Positions 24,570-33,701 of a DNA stretch of 64,000 nt are shown here, piece after piece. The stretch is from Parvibaculum sp002684405 (GTDB taxonomy: Bacteria; Pseudomonadota; Alphaproteobacteria; Parvibaculales; Parvibaculaceae). Under the pieces are notes generated by a model, which was not told the origin of the DNA, did no database searches, and was given only the letters and a program-made list of their open reading frames with translations. The stretch is taken from the NCBI GenBank assembly GCA_965140395.1, contig OZ223207.1:992001-1056000 (forward strand), given 5' to 3'. Position 1 is the stretch's first letter; every line of letters starts with the position of its first letter. The position numbers and the translations under genes were made by a program.

Positions 24570-25898
24570 TTGAGCGAGGCATTGAAGATAGGGGTCGCAG
24601 GGCTCGGGACGGTTGGCGCGGGCGTGCTGAAAATACTGTCGGCGCAGGGCGACAGGCTTGCCGCCGTGTGCGGTCGTCCCATCGAAGTCGTGGCCGTCAG
24701 CGCGCGGGACCGCAACAAGGATCGCGGTGTGAACCTTGCGTCCATGCGCTGGGAAGACGATCCGATGGCGCTGGCCTCAGCGGACGACATCGACCTCGTG
24801 GTGGAACTCATCGGCGGCTCCGAAGGCATTGCCAAGGAGCTGACCGAGGCCGCGCTTAAGGCCGGCAAACATGTCGTCACCGCCAACAAGGCCATGGTCG
24901 CCCATCACGGCGTCGCGCTCGCGAAGCTGGCCGAGGCCAGCGGCGTCGCTCTCAACTACGAGGCGGCGGTGGCCGGCGGCATTCCCATCGTCAAGGCGAT
25001 GCGCGAGGGGCTGGCCGCGAACGATGTTGCGTCCATCCATGCCATTCTCAACGGCACCTGCAATTATATCCTCACCGAGATGGAGGAGACGGGCCGCGAC
25101 TTCGCCGATGTGCTGAAGGACGCGCAGGAACTCGGCTATGCCGAGGCCGATCCGAGCTTCGACGTCGGCGGTATCGACGCCGCGCACAAGCTCGCCATTC
25201 TGGCGACGCTGGCCTTCGGCACGGAGCTCGATTTCGACACCGTTCATATCGAGGGTATCGAGGCGATCAGCGCGACGGACATCCATTTCGCCGCCGAGTT
25301 CGGCTACAAGATCCGCCTGCTCGCCATTGCCGAAAAGCTGGATCAGGGGCTGGTGCAGCGCGTGCATCCCGCGCTCGTGCCGGTGGGCACGCCGCTAGCC
25401 GCCGTCTCCGGCGTCTATAATGCGGTTGCCGTCGATGGCGACCGGGTCGGGCATACGGTGCTTGAGGGGCGCGGTGCGGGCGAGGGGCCCACGGCGTCCG
25501 CCGTTCTCTCCGATCTGATCGATGTTGCGCGCGGTCTCGTCCTGTCGCCCTTTATGTTGCCGGTGGCGAGACTGAAGGCGAAGGCGCCCTCGGCCATGGC
25601 GCAGCACAAAAGCGCCTATTACCTGCGTCTGCGCGCGGTGGACCGGGCGGGCAGCATGGCGGCGATCACCAAGGCGCTGGCGGAAGCCTCTGTGTCGATC
25701 GAACGCATTGTCCAGCGCGGTCCGAAGGGCGACAAGAAGGGCGGCGGTGGCGATGCCAGCGGTCGTCTTCCTGTCGTATTCGTCACGCATGAATGCGACG
25801 AGGCGACCATGGTGCGCGCCATGGAGTTGTTGAAGGCCCATGAAGATGTGGCGGGCGAGCCGTTGATGATCCGTATCGAGGATGGCGAGCTTCGCTGA
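24570..25898 (+). CDS. hom: Homoserine dehydrogenase
   Basis: This is a 442-residue enzyme that reduces aspartate semialdehyde to homoserine, feeding threonine and methionine. The NAD(P) site is KIGVAGLGTVGAGVLKILSA, the catalytic region holds GTCNYILTEMEETGRDFADV and DPSFDVGGIDAAHKLA, and a C-terminal ACT domain (about 355-440) starts VDRAGSMAAITKALAEASVS, consistent with threonine feedback. The TTG start has AGGA upstream and lies 35 bases after a repeat. Followed by glpX, as in many alphaproteobacteria. Confidence 0.96.
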   Translation: MSEALKIGVAGLGTVGAGVLKILSAQGDRLAAVCGRPIEVVAVSARDRNKDRGVNLASMRWEDDPMALASADDIDLVVELIGGSEGIAKELTEAALKAGKHVVTANKAMVAHHGVALAKLAEASGVALNYEAAVAGGIPIVKAMREGLAANDVASIHAILNGTCNYILTEMEETGRDFADVLKDAQELGYAEADPSFDVGGIDAAHKLAILATLAFGTELDFDTVHIEGIEAISATDIHFAAEFGYKIRLLAIAEKLDQGLVQRVHPALVPVGTPLAAVSGVYNAVAVDGDRVGHTVLEGRGAGEGPTASAVLSDLIDVARGLVLSPFMLPVARLKAKAPSAMAQHKSAYYLRLRAVDRAGSMAAITKALAEASVSIERIVQRGPKGDKKGGGGDASGRLPVVFVTHECDEATMVRAMELLKAHEDVAGEPLMIRIEDGELR

Positions 25899-25959
25899 AA
25901 GAATAAAAACTGATCTGAACTTGATGCCCGGCGATAGGGCGAACTAGACGGGGGTCCGC

Positions 25960-26934
25960 ATGGCGGCGAAATCTAAAGGTCTGAACAGAATGCTGGCGCT
26001 GGAGATGGCGCGCGTAACGGAACGCGCGGCTGTCATGTCGTCGCTCTGGGTGGGCCGCGGCGACGAGAAGCAGGCCGACCAGGCCGCGGTCGATGCCATG
26101 CGCAAGGAACTGAACGTCCTCGACATCGACGGCGTTGTGGTGATCGGCGAGGGCGAACGCGACGAAGCGCCCATGCTCTACATCGGAGAGAAGGTCGGCA
26201 CGGGCAAAGGTCCGAAAGTCGATATCGCGCTTGATCCGCTGGAAGGCACGACGTTGACCGCCAAGGCGATGCCGAATGCGATGGCCGTGCTCGCGGCGGC
26301 GGAGGGCGGCACGCTCCTGAACGCGCCCGACACCTATATGGACAAGATCGCCATCGGCGGCGGCTATCCCAAGGGCCTTGTCGATCTCGATGCCGATCCC
26401 GCCGACAATATCCGCGCGCTGGCCAAGGAAAAGGGCGTGGCCATCGAACAGATCACGGCTTGCATTCTCGACCGCCCGCGCCATGCGGAGCTTATCCGCA
26501 AGGTGCGCGAGGCGGGCGCCCGGGTGCAGCTCATCACCGATGGCGATGTGGCCGGCGTGATCGCGACCACCGATCCCGATACGGGCGTCGACATCTATAT
26601 CGGTCAGGGCGGTGCGCCTGAGGGCGTGCTGGCGGCCGCGGCGCTGCGCTGCATCGGCGGCCAGATGCAGGGCCGTCTCGTCACCGAGAAGGAAGAGCAG
26701 AAGGCCCGCGCCGCGAAAATGGGCGTCGAGGACTTCAACAAGAAGTACGAGCTTGAGGAAATGGCCTCGGGCGACGTCATCTTCGCCGCCACGGGCGTGA
26801 CGCCGGGCTGGCTGCTCGACGGCATCCATTATGTGCGCGGCGGCATCACCACCCATTCCATCGTGATGCGCTCCTCCACCAAGACGGTGCGACAGGTGAA
26901 GTCCTTCCACCCGACCGTCGACAAGTTCAAGTAG
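25960..26934 (+). CDS. glpX: Class II fructose-1,6-bisphosphatase (GlpX)
   Basis: This is a 324-residue metal-dependent phosphatase that makes fructose 6-phosphate for gluconeogenesis. Signature parts are SLWVGRGDEKQAD, VIGEGERDEAPMLYIGEKVG and ALDPLEGTTL, which bind metal and substrate. Length is normal. It lies 61 bases after hom and is followed by a family B repeat. Class II is the usual FBPase of this bacterial group. Confidence 0.95.
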   Translation: MAAKSKGLNRMLALEMARVTERAAVMSSLWVGRGDEKQADQAAVDAMRKELNVLDIDGVVVIGEGERDEAPMLYIGEKVGTGKGPKVDIALDPLEGTTLTAKAMPNAMAVLAAAEGGTLLNAPDTYMDKIAIGGGYPKGLVDLDADPADNIRALAKEKGVAIEQITACILDRPRHAELIRKVREAGARVQLITDGDVAGVIATTDPDTGVDIYIGQGGAPEGVLAAAALRCIGGQMQGRLVTEKEEQKARAAKMGVEDFNKKYELEEMASGDVIFAATGVTPGWLLDGIHYVRGGITTHSIVMRSSTKTVRQVKSFHPTVDKFK

Positions 26935-26958
26935 GACTGTCTTGCATTGTAAGTGAAC

Positions 26959-27041
26959 GTCATGGCCCGGCTTGTCCGGGCCATCCACGTCTTTCTTTCT
27001 ACCGCCAAGACGTGGATGCCCCGCATGAAGCGGGGCATGAC
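26959..27041. repeat. Dispersed palindromic repeat, family B, copy 4 (inverted)
   Basis: It begins GTCATGGCCCGGCTTGTCCG and ends CATGAAGCGGGGCATGAC. It follows glpX and precedes the symporter gene. Confidence 0.8.
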
Positions 27042-27150
27042 GGTTGATACGAGATTGGAATTCCGCTCCATCTCTCCCCTTTGATCTTTCTCAAGGGGCC
27101 GGGCAGCATGATCGTCTAGAAGCCGGTAACCGGAATGAAAAGGCGAAACG

Positions 27151-28608
27151 ATGCTCGGAAAGCTCTTCTCCACGCTCGAAAACGTCTCTCCCAAGAGCCT
27201 GAAATTCCTGACCGATCCGCTGAACCGGCTGACCCGGGGGCGGCTCTGGCTGCAGGTGCTGATCGGCATGGTGCTGGGGATCGCCACCGGTCTCTTCGTC
27301 AATCCCGATTCCGGTTTCGTCTCGCAGCCCGTCGCCACCGCGCTCGGCGAATGGCTCGCGCTGCCCGGTAACCTCTTTCTGGTCTTCATCCAGATGATCG
27401 TCGTGCCGCTGATCCTGGCGTCCATCGTCAGGGGGATCGCTGCGGCCACCGATGTCCGCCAGCTCAAAAGCACGGGCCTTGGTCTGGGCTTCTATTTCAT
27501 CATTTCCACCATCGCCGCCGCCGCGCTCGGCATTGCGATCGGGCTCACGCTGAAGCCCGGCGACTATGTGGACCGCGCCGTGGCGCCGCAGGTGGAATTG
27601 CAGGGCCCGGTGGGGGATCTGGTCGCCGCGCAATCGGAGAAGATTGCGAATGCGCAAGATGATGACCCGGCCACCAGGCTGAAGGAACTGCCCGGCAAGA
27701 TCACCGACGTGCTGCCGACCAACCCGCTCGGCTCCATCGTCCGGGGCGACATGCTCCAGATCGTGATCTTCGCCATCGTGCTCGGGGTGGGGCTTCTGAG
27801 CGTGCCGGTGGAATCTTCCAAACCGCTTTTCGAGCTGTTGGGGTCGGTGCAGGAAGTCAGCATGGCCATCGTCGCCAATGTCATGCGTTTTGCGCCCGTC
27901 GCCGTGTTCGGCCTGCTGGCGCAGGTGATGATCAAGACCGGACCCGACGTGCTGACGGGGCTTGCCGCCTATGCCGCCGTCGTCGTCTTCGGCATGATCG
28001 TGCTGCTGGTCGTCTATCTGCTGACGGCGATGGTGCTGGGCGGGCGCTCGCCTATCTTCATGCTGAAGGCGATCCGCGAGCCCATCCTGCTCGGCTTCTC
28101 GACCAATTCATCCGCCGCCACCATGCCCGTCACGGTGAAGACGGCGGAGGAGGTGCTGAAGGTCCGTCCCTCGCTTTCCCAGTTCATCGTCCCGCTCGGC
28201 GCGACGATGAATATGGGCGGCACCGCGCTTTATCAGGCGCTCGCCACCATCTTCATGGCGCAGCTCTACCAGATCGACCTGTCGGCAAGCGTCCTGATCG
28301 CGCTTATCGCCACCACGGTCGGCGCTTCCATCGGCACGCCCGCCGTGCCCGGTGTCGGCATCGTGGTGCTCGCCTCGGTGCTGTCGAGCGTCGGCGTGCC
28401 GCTGACGGGGCTTGCGCTCATCATCGGTCTCGACCGCATCCTGGAGCGCTTCCGCACCAGCCTCAACGTCACGGGCGATCTCGTCGCCTGCGTGGTGATG
28501 GACCGCTGGACCAAGTCTGAAACCCCGCGCGCCGAGGAAATGCGCGAGGCCGCGCGCACCGAATATATCCAGGCCGTGAAGAACGAAGACGTGATCGTCA
28601 GTTCGTGA
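27151..28608 (+). CDS. Dicarboxylate/amino acid:cation symporter (DAACS family)
   Basis: This is a 485-residue inner-membrane importer of the GltP/DctA/GltPh family, carrying C4-dicarboxylates or acidic amino acids with Na+ or H+. Markers are the serine-rich loop GFSTNSSAATMPVTVK, the motif NMGGTALYQALATIFMAQ and SIGTPAVPGVGIVVLASVL. An insertion of about 80 residues near 150-210 (VELQGPVGDLVAAQSEK region) is longer than in DctA. The gene separates glpX from recJ and has a palindromic repeat on each side, so it may be a later arrival. Confidence 0.92.
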   Translation: MLGKLFSTLENVSPKSLKFLTDPLNRLTRGRLWLQVLIGMVLGIATGLFVNPDSGFVSQPVATALGEWLALPGNLFLVFIQMIVVPLILASIVRGIAAATDVRQLKSTGLGLGFYFIISTIAAAALGIAIGLTLKPGDYVDRAVAPQVELQGPVGDLVAAQSEKIANAQDDDPATRLKELPGKITDVLPTNPLGSIVRGDMLQIVIFAIVLGVGLLSVPVESSKPLFELLGSVQEVSMAIVANVMRFAPVAVFGLLAQVMIKTGPDVLTGLAAYAAVVVFGMIVLLVVYLLTAMVLGGRSPIFMLKAIREPILLGFSTNSSAATMPVTVKTAEEVLKVRPSLSQFIVPLGATMNMGGTALYQALATIFMAQLYQIDLSASVLIALIATTVGASIGTPAVPGVGIVVLASVLSSVGVPLTGLALIIGLDRILERFRTSLNVTGDLVACVVMDRWTKSETPRAEEMREAARTEYIQAVKNEDVIVSS

Positions 28609-28629
28609 GAGAACCGGCAATAAATGGCT

Positions 28630-28712
28630 GTCATCCCGGCCTTGTGCCGGGATCCAGGGGCAACAGGCACTGTGATCGCGGCTCTGGAGCCCGGGACGAA
28701 GCCCGGGGTGAC
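28630..28712. repeat. Dispersed palindromic repeat, family A, copy 6
   Basis: It begins GTCATCCCGGCCTTGTGCCG and ends GGACGAAGCCCGGGGTGAC. It follows the symporter stop by 21 bases. Confidence 0.75.
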
Positions 28713-28780
28713 ATTCCGTTGTTGCGCCACCCGCGCTATCCTCTCCCCATGTCCGACTCAACCCCCATGGCGAGCGCGCG

Positions 28781-30604
28781 ATGAGCCTCGCTGCCCCGTC
28801 CGCATCCGACAGATCCTTCCTCGGCGTGGAGCGTTCCGCGACCGGCCGCCAATGGGTGAGCCGTCTCGCAGACGACCGCCTCGCCATGGCGATCGCGCAG
28901 CGCGAGGGCGTGCCGGAGATCGTGGCGCGCGTGCTCGCCGGGCGCGGCATTCCGCCGGAAGAGGTCGCGGCTTATCTCACGCCCAGCCTCAAATCCCTGA
29001 TGCCGGACCCGAGCGCGCTGATCGATATGGACAAGGCCGCCGCCCGCGTGGCCGACGCCGTCGCAAATGACGAGAAGGTCGCCGTCTTCGGCGATTACGA
29101 TGTGGACGGCGCGACGTCGAGCGCGCTGCTGCATCGCTATTTCTCCGCGCTCGGCAAGCCCTTGCGCATCTATATCCCCGACCGGATCGACGAAGGCTAC
29201 GGCCCCAATGCGCCGGCGATGAAGATACTGGCGGGCGAGGGCGTGAAGGTTCTCGTCACGGTGGATTGCGGCACCATGGCGCATAAGGCGCTCGGCGTCG
29301 CCAAGGATGAAGGGCTCGACACGGTCGTGCTCGACCATCATCAGGCCGAGCCAGCGCTGCCGCCTGTTCATGCGCTGGTGAACCCCAACCGGCTCGACGA
29401 TGAGAGCGGCCTCGGCCAGCTCGCCGCCGTGGGCGTCACTTTCCTTTTTGTCGTGGCGCTCAACCGGGCGCTGCGCCAGCGCGGTTTCTTCGAGACGCGC
29501 GCCGAACCGAACCTGATGGAATGGCTCGACATCGTGGCCCTCGGCACGGTCTGCGATGTGGTGCCGCTGATCGGGCTCAATCGCGCGCTCGTTTCGCAGG
29601 GGCTGCGCATCATGGCGCGCCGCAAGAATATCGGCCTCACCGCGCTCGGCCAGGTCGCGCGGCTGGAAGGCGCGCCCAATCCCTATCACCTCGGTTTCCT
29701 GCTCGGTCCCCGCGTCAATGCGGGCGGGCGCGTCGGCAAGGCCGATCTCGGCGCGCGGCTGCTCACCACCGACAATGCCGATGAAGCCCGCGAACTCGCC
29801 GAAGCGCTCGACACCTTCAATGCCGAGCGGCAGGCCATCGAGGCCCGCGTGCTGGAAGAGGCGATGGCGCAGGTGGAGGACAGGCTCTCCGCCCAGCGGC
29901 GCAATACGCCGCCGCCGCTCATCCTCGCTCACGCCAAGGGCTGGCATCCTGGCGTCATCGGCATCGTGGCAAGCCGCCTCAAGGACAAATATGAGCGCCC
30001 GACCTTCGTCGTCGCCATCGACTCGAAAGGCGAGGGCAAGGGCTCGGGCCGCTCCATCAACGGTGTCGATCTCGGCCGGGCCGTCACCGCGGCGCTCGAA
30101 GCCGGGCTTCTCGTCAATGGCGGCGGCCACGCCATGGCGGCGGGGATCACGCTCAAGGAAGACAAGCTCGCCGCTTTCGAGGACTTCCTGTCGAAACGGC
30201 TGGAAGAGCCCGTCATGGCGGCGTCGGAATCCCGCGCCGTGCGGCTCGACGGGGCGCTCAGCCTGCGCGGGGCGACGCGAGACCTCTATGAGCTTCTCCA
30301 GCAGGCCGGGCCCTATGGCGCGGGCAATTCCGAGCCGCGCTTCGCGCTGCCCTCGGTCCGGGTCGTCCGGGCCGACATTGTGGGCAAGAATCATGTCCGC
30401 TGCATCTTGAGTGCGGAAGATGGCGGGCGGCTGAAAGCGATTGCCTTCCGCGCGGCGGAATCGCCTCTGGGCGCGTTGCTGATGGACAAGGGAGCAGGTG
30501 CGCTCCACCTTGCCGGACGGCTCAAATCCGACGACTGGCAGGGCCGCCGCGACGTTCAGTTCCAGATCGAGGACGCGGTGGCCGCGCGCGATGCCGCGCC
30601 TTAA
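28781..30604 (+). CDS. recJ: Single-stranded-DNA-specific exonuclease RecJ
   Basis: This is a 607-residue 5'-3' exonuclease for recombination and mismatch repair. DHH-family motifs are clear: VAVFGDYDVDGATSSALLHR, DTVVLDHHQAE and the DHHA1 segment LVNGGGHAMAAGITLKED. An OB-type C-terminal domain ends LKSDDWQGRRDVQFQIED. The hom-glpX-recJ order is typical of alphaproteobacteria, here interrupted by the symporter. No ribosome site stands out; the ATG matches family N-termini. Confidence 0.96.
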   Translation: MSLAAPSASDRSFLGVERSATGRQWVSRLADDRLAMAIAQREGVPEIVARVLAGRGIPPEEVAAYLTPSLKSLMPDPSALIDMDKAAARVADAVANDEKVAVFGDYDVDGATSSALLHRYFSALGKPLRIYIPDRIDEGYGPNAPAMKILAGEGVKVLVTVDCGTMAHKALGVAKDEGLDTVVLDHHQAEPALPPVHALVNPNRLDDESGLGQLAAVGVTFLFVVALNRALRQRGFFETRAEPNLMEWLDIVALGTVCDVVPLIGLNRALVSQGLRIMARRKNIGLTALGQVARLEGAPNPYHLGFLLGPRVNAGGRVGKADLGARLLTTDNADEARELAEALDTFNAERQAIEARVLEEAMAQVEDRLSAQRRNTPPPLILAHAKGWHPGVIGIVASRLKDKYERPTFVVAIDSKGEGKGSGRSINGVDLGRAVTAALEAGLLVNGGGHAMAAGITLKEDKLAAFEDFLSKRLEEPVMAASESRAVRLDGALSLRGATRDLYELLQQAGPYGAGNSEPRFALPSVRVVRADIVGKNHVRCILSAEDGGRLKAIAFRAAESPLGALLMDKGAGALHLAGRLKSDDWQGRRDVQFQIEDAVAARDAAP

Positions 30605-30647
30605 ACGAAATCTCGGAAAAACGAGGTATTTCCGGGCTTTCCGGGGC

Positions 30648-30676
30648 TTGCAATCCGTCTCATGGAGCCGTATAAG
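30648..30676 (+). promoter_or_regulatory. Predicted promoter of tRNA-Glu
   Basis: TTGCAA (30648-30653), 17 bases, TATAAG (30671-30676), 45 bases before the mature tRNA. Confidence 0.55.
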
Positions 30677-30721
30677 GCGGCCTCGCTTGCAGCTTCCGGC
30701 TGCGGCGCCGCGAGCAGGTAT

Positions 30722-30796
30722 GCGCCCTTCGTCTATCGGTTAGGACGCCAGATTTTCATTCTGGAAAGAGGGGTTCGACTCCCCTAGGGCGTACCA
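30722..30796 (+). tRNA. tRNA-Glu (anticodon TTC)
   Basis: This is a 75-base cloverleaf. The acceptor stem is GCGCCCT/AGGGCGT, the anticodon stem CCAGA/TCTGG encloses TTTTCAT (anticodon TTC), the T-arm has GGTTCGACTCC, and ACCA is encoded. The first acceptor pair is G1-U72 rather than the usual G-C. The D-arm TCTATCGGTTAGGA is typical of tRNA-Glu. Confidence 0.95.
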
Positions 30797-30965
30797 CTCG
30801 GCTTTCCCCCACACACAGCTATCCGTCCCGCGCTGCGACGCATTGCGCCGTCTTGATGCATGTCATTCAGGCCGAGCCGCCACGGCGTTCTAATTGCCGC
30901 ATCGCATGGCTCGTTCGTCGGCGCTCTGCCGCCCCGAAGGGGCCTGAGGCAGAAAGCCGCGGCCC

Positions 30966-30994
30966 TTGCCGCTTCCATCTACGCAAATTAGAAT
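30966..30994 (+). promoter_or_regulatory. Predicted promoter of the peroxiredoxin gene
   Basis: TTGCCG (30966-30971), 17 bases, TAGAAT (30989-30994). An AT-rich stretch and a GAGCT/AGCTC inverted repeat (31011-31028) follow, possible regulator sites in an otherwise GC-rich region. Confidence 0.45.
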
Positions 30995-31062
30995 TATTAT
31001 ATATTAGATAGAGCTGATGAAATAGCTCGCCTATTCACCCCCTGGCTCCACGGAGATGACAA

Positions 31063-31716
31063 ATGGACCTTCAGGAAATGGCTCCCCCCAGCTTGCCGCG
31101 CCTCAACGAACCGGCGCCCGATTTCGACACCAAGACCACGTTCGGCCAGAAGAAGCTTTCCGACTACAAGGGAAGCTGGCTGGTTCTCTTCTCCCACCCG
31201 GCGGACTTCACGCCCGTCTGCACCACCGAGTTCATGGCTTTCGCCAAGGCGCAGGATGAGTTCAAGGCGCTTGGCTGCGAGTTGCTTGGTCTTTCCATCG
31301 ACAGCAACTACGCTCACATCGCCTGGACGCGGACGATCAAGGAGAAGTTCGGCGTCGATATCAACTTCCCGATTATCGAAGACCTCTCCATGCAGGTTGC
31401 CAGGGCCTATGGCATGATCCAGCCCGGTGCGAGCGACACCTCCGCCGTGCGTGCGACTTTCCTCATCGATCCCGAAGGCGTATTGCGCGCCATGGTTTAT
31501 TACCCGATGTCGAATGGCCGCTCGATTGCCGAGTTCCTCCGCCTGCTGACGGCGCTTCAGACCTCCGACAAGCATGGCGTGGCGACGCCGGAGAACTGGC
31601 AGCCCGGCGACAAGGTCATCGTCCCGCCGCCCGGTACCGCCGAGGCCGCCGAGGCGCGTATGAGCGAAGGCTATGAATGCACGGACTGGTTCTTCTGCAA
31701 GAAAGAACTCGCCTAA
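31063..31716 (+). CDS. Peroxiredoxin (Prx6 / AhpC-TSA family)
   Basis: This is a 217-residue thiol peroxidase that reduces H2O2 and organic peroxides. The peroxidatic Cys53 lies in FSHPADFTPVCTTEFMAF. A second pair, Cys206 and Cys212 in YECTDWFFCKK at the C-terminus, matches the archaeal and bacterial Prx6-type enzymes that use a C-terminal cysteine for resolution. The C-terminal dimer domain (TPENWQPGDKVIVPPP) also fits. It stands alone, with a promoter upstream and a terminator right after. Confidence 0.94.
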   Translation: MDLQEMAPPSLPRLNEPAPDFDTKTTFGQKKLSDYKGSWLVLFSHPADFTPVCTTEFMAFAKAQDEFKALGCELLGLSIDSNYAHIAWTRTIKEKFGVDINFPIIEDLSMQVARAYGMIQPGASDTSAVRATFLIDPEGVLRAMVYYPMSNGRSIAEFLRLLTALQTSDKHGVATPENWQPGDKVIVPPPGTAEAAEARMSEGYECTDWFFCKKELA

Positions 31717-31724
31717 GGGCTATG

Positions 31725-31754
31725 GTGGCGGTCATGATGTGGCCGCCACTTTTT
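31725..31754 (+). terminator. Rho-independent terminator after peroxiredoxin
   Basis: GTGGCGG/CCGCCAC with an 11-base loop, followed by TTTTT, nine bases after the stop codon. Confidence 0.8.
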
Positions 31755-31777
31755 GCGAACAGGGAAGAGGTGACATC

Positions 31778-32554
31778 ATGAATATGGGCAGATTTTTTAC
31801 GGCGGCCGTGCTGGCCGTCGTTCTTGGCGGCGCGACGCTGGCGCAGGCCGAGCCGACGGACATCACCGTCCGCGTTCTCAGCAAGGACGCGAAATTCATC
31901 GGCACCAGCATGGGCGGCATGCGCGTGACGCTCAGCGATGCCGAAACGGGCGAGGTGCTGGCGCAGGGCCTGACAGAAGGCGGTACCGGCAACACGAAAC
32001 TTCTGATGCATGACAGCGGTGGCCGCCGCGCGCCGATGGCAGACGATAGCGCGGCGAAATTCGCCGCGACGCTCGATCTGGACACGCCGCGCCTCATCCG
32101 GGCGGAGGCCTATGGCCCGCTCGGCCATCCGGCCTCCGCCCACAGCGTCAGCGCCACGCAATGGGTCGTGCCGGGCCGCGACCTCACCGGCGGCGATGGC
32201 TGGGTGCTGGAACTGCCCGGTTTCGTCGTGGAGCTTCAGTCGCCGCAAACGCCCATCACCGCCTCATCGTCCGACAAATCCATCGCGCTGAAGGCGAAGG
32301 TGACCATGATGTGCGGCTGTCCCATCACCCCCGGCGGTCTGTGGGATGCCGATGGGTATGAGGTGACCGGGCTTCTCTACAAGGATGGCAAGAAGGTGGA
32401 CGAAACGGCGCTCGCTTATGCGGGCGAAACCAGCCTGTTCGCGGGCGACATGGCGACGCCCAACCCGGGCCGCTACGAGCTTGTCGTCTATGCCTATGAC
32501 CCGGCCAACGGCAATACGGGCGTGGCCAGGACGGCACTGGTCGTCGGCGAGTAA
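31778..32554 (+). CDS. Secreted protein of unknown function
   Basis: This is a 258-residue protein with a signal peptide (RFFTAAVLAVVLGGATLAQA, cleaved before EPTD). The mature part looks like two beta-sandwich halves. The first contains MGGMRVTLSDAETGEVL; the second contains KVTMMCGCPITPGGLWDADG with a Cys-Gly-Cys that could bind metal, then VTGLLYKDGKKVDETA and YELVVYAYDPANGNTG. No family recognised. AGGGAAGAGG upstream fixes the ATG at 31778. A decayed fragment of a second copy lies at 33506-33604. Confidence 0.8.
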   Translation: MNMGRFFTAAVLAVVLGGATLAQAEPTDITVRVLSKDAKFIGTSMGGMRVTLSDAETGEVLAQGLTEGGTGNTKLLMHDSGGRRAPMADDSAAKFAATLDLDTPRLIRAEAYGPLGHPASAHSVSATQWVVPGRDLTGGDGWVLELPGFVVELQSPQTPITASSSDKSIALKAKVTMMCGCPITPGGLWDADGYEVTGLLYKDGKKVDETALAYAGETSLFAGDMATPNPGRYELVVYAYDPANGNTGVARTALVVGE

Positions 32555-32574
32555 GCGATTGTCCGAAGCAGGAA

Positions 32575-33399
32575 TCAACGCTGCCATGCCTTGAATTCGC
32601 CCGTGAAGCTGCCATGACCGAGCGCCGGGGGATCTAAGTGGAAGCAGGTCCCCATGGTGCCCGTTTTTTCGAACTCCATGAAAAACCGGTTCATGAGCCA
32701 GTCGATCCCCATGAGACGATAATAGGGCTTGCGAAGGAGAAACTGCATGGACCGATCTATCATGTCCCGATTGAGCAGATATGCGCAGGCCGTATTCGTG
32801 ACCATCTTCTCATAGCGAACAAGACCGTTGTGCCGCTCCTGCTCAAGGTGGCCGATCTGAAGAATGGAGACAGGGAGCCCGCCGGCAAGATCGACATAGA
32901 CGGGACGTTCATCGCTTTCCTTCGAAACCCTATCCAATGCCGCGGCGATTTTTTCGATGCTTCCTTCGCCGAAAACGGCATCGTCTTCAAAAACAAAGAT
33001 GAACTCGCAGCCGCGTTCCATGCAGGCATTCCATGCCCGCATGTGTTTGCTTGTGACGAATACCTCTATGGCTCCTGCGCGGCATCGGCGTCTCCCATCC
33101 TCGGAATCCGGCACGTATTTGAGAGCGCTTTTTTTCAGGTTCCGCAACGTTTTGAGCAGCCGCTTTGGCGTTTGCCGTCGATACCGAAGCCAGCGGCGAT
33201 CCAGAAATTCGTAAAGCGTATCCCGCAAAAAGGCGGTTGTTCTGGAATGAGGTTTCAGCTCCGGCTGGTAGCAGAATTCACGGTATTCAACGTCAAAGGC
33301 ATTTTTCAGGCGCTGTACCAGCTTCTCGATATCCGGACGAATTCGCGCGTTTCGTTCCTCATTGTTGTTGTGGATCAGAGCAATGAGTACTTTTTGCAT
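32575..33399 (-). CDS. Glycosyltransferase family 25-like protein
   Basis: This is a 274-residue protein with the GT25 (LPS biosynthesis) core: the acidic motif FIFVFEDDAVFGEGSIEKIA binds the nucleotide sugar and metal, and HMRAWNACMERGCEF precedes it. It probably adds a sugar to lipopolysaccharide or a surface glycan. Base composition is less GC-rich than the neighbours. Starts at 33399 (MQKVLIALIHNNNEE, after GGGGG), 33432 or GTG 33438 are possible; I prefer 33399. It lies between a secreted-protein gene and a fragment of that gene's duplicate. Confidence 0.8.
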   Translation of the reverse strand: MQKVLIALIHNNNEERNARIRPDIEKLVQRLKNAFDVEYREFCYQPELKPHSRTTAFLRDTLYEFLDRRWLRYRRQTPKRLLKTLRNLKKSALKYVPDSEDGRRRCRAGAIEVFVTSKHMRAWNACMERGCEFIFVFEDDAVFGEGSIEKIAAALDRVSKESDERPVYVDLAGGLPVSILQIGHLEQERHNGLVRYEKMVTNTACAYLLNRDMIDRSMQFLLRKPYYRLMGIDWLMNRFFMEFEKTGTMGTCFHLDPPALGHGSFTGEFKAWQR

Positions 33400-33505
33400 T
33401 GGAGCCCCCAGCTCGCGATTTCCATCAGCCATTTGCACAGGCTTTGGGCGTCAGGGGCGCACCATATAGGAGCAGGCATCGTTTTGGTATGCGGAGGGCC
33501 GTGCG

Positions 33506-33604
33506 GTGACCGGCCTTCTCTGCAAGGACGGCAAGAAGGCAGACACCGCCGCGCTCTCCTATGCGGGCGAGACCAGCCTGTTCGCGGGCGACATGGCGAC
33601 GCCC
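33506..33604 (+). pseudogene. Fragment of a duplicate of the secreted protein at 31778
   Basis: This 99-base stretch translates to VTGLLCKDGKKADTAALSYA, then GETSLFAGDMATP. The intact gene reads VTGLLYKDGKKVDETALAYA, GETSLFAGDMATP at the matching place, so all but about six of 33 residues agree. It has no start, breaks off on both sides and continues out of register. It is a relic of a second copy, on the same strand as the intact gene and separated from it by the glycosyltransferase. Confidence 0.85.
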
Positions 33605-33701
33605 AGGCCGCTCCACATTCCCTTACGAAATAGGGGTGGCCCCCGGGGCTTCACCTCTCGATAATGCCCGCCACTGTATTTCGAGAGGGGAGACAAGATT
33701 C

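Noticed and set aside
28736..30508. Frameshift in recJ suggested by long overlapping frames
   Set aside because: The plus-strand frame is continuous and has all RecJ motifs in order.
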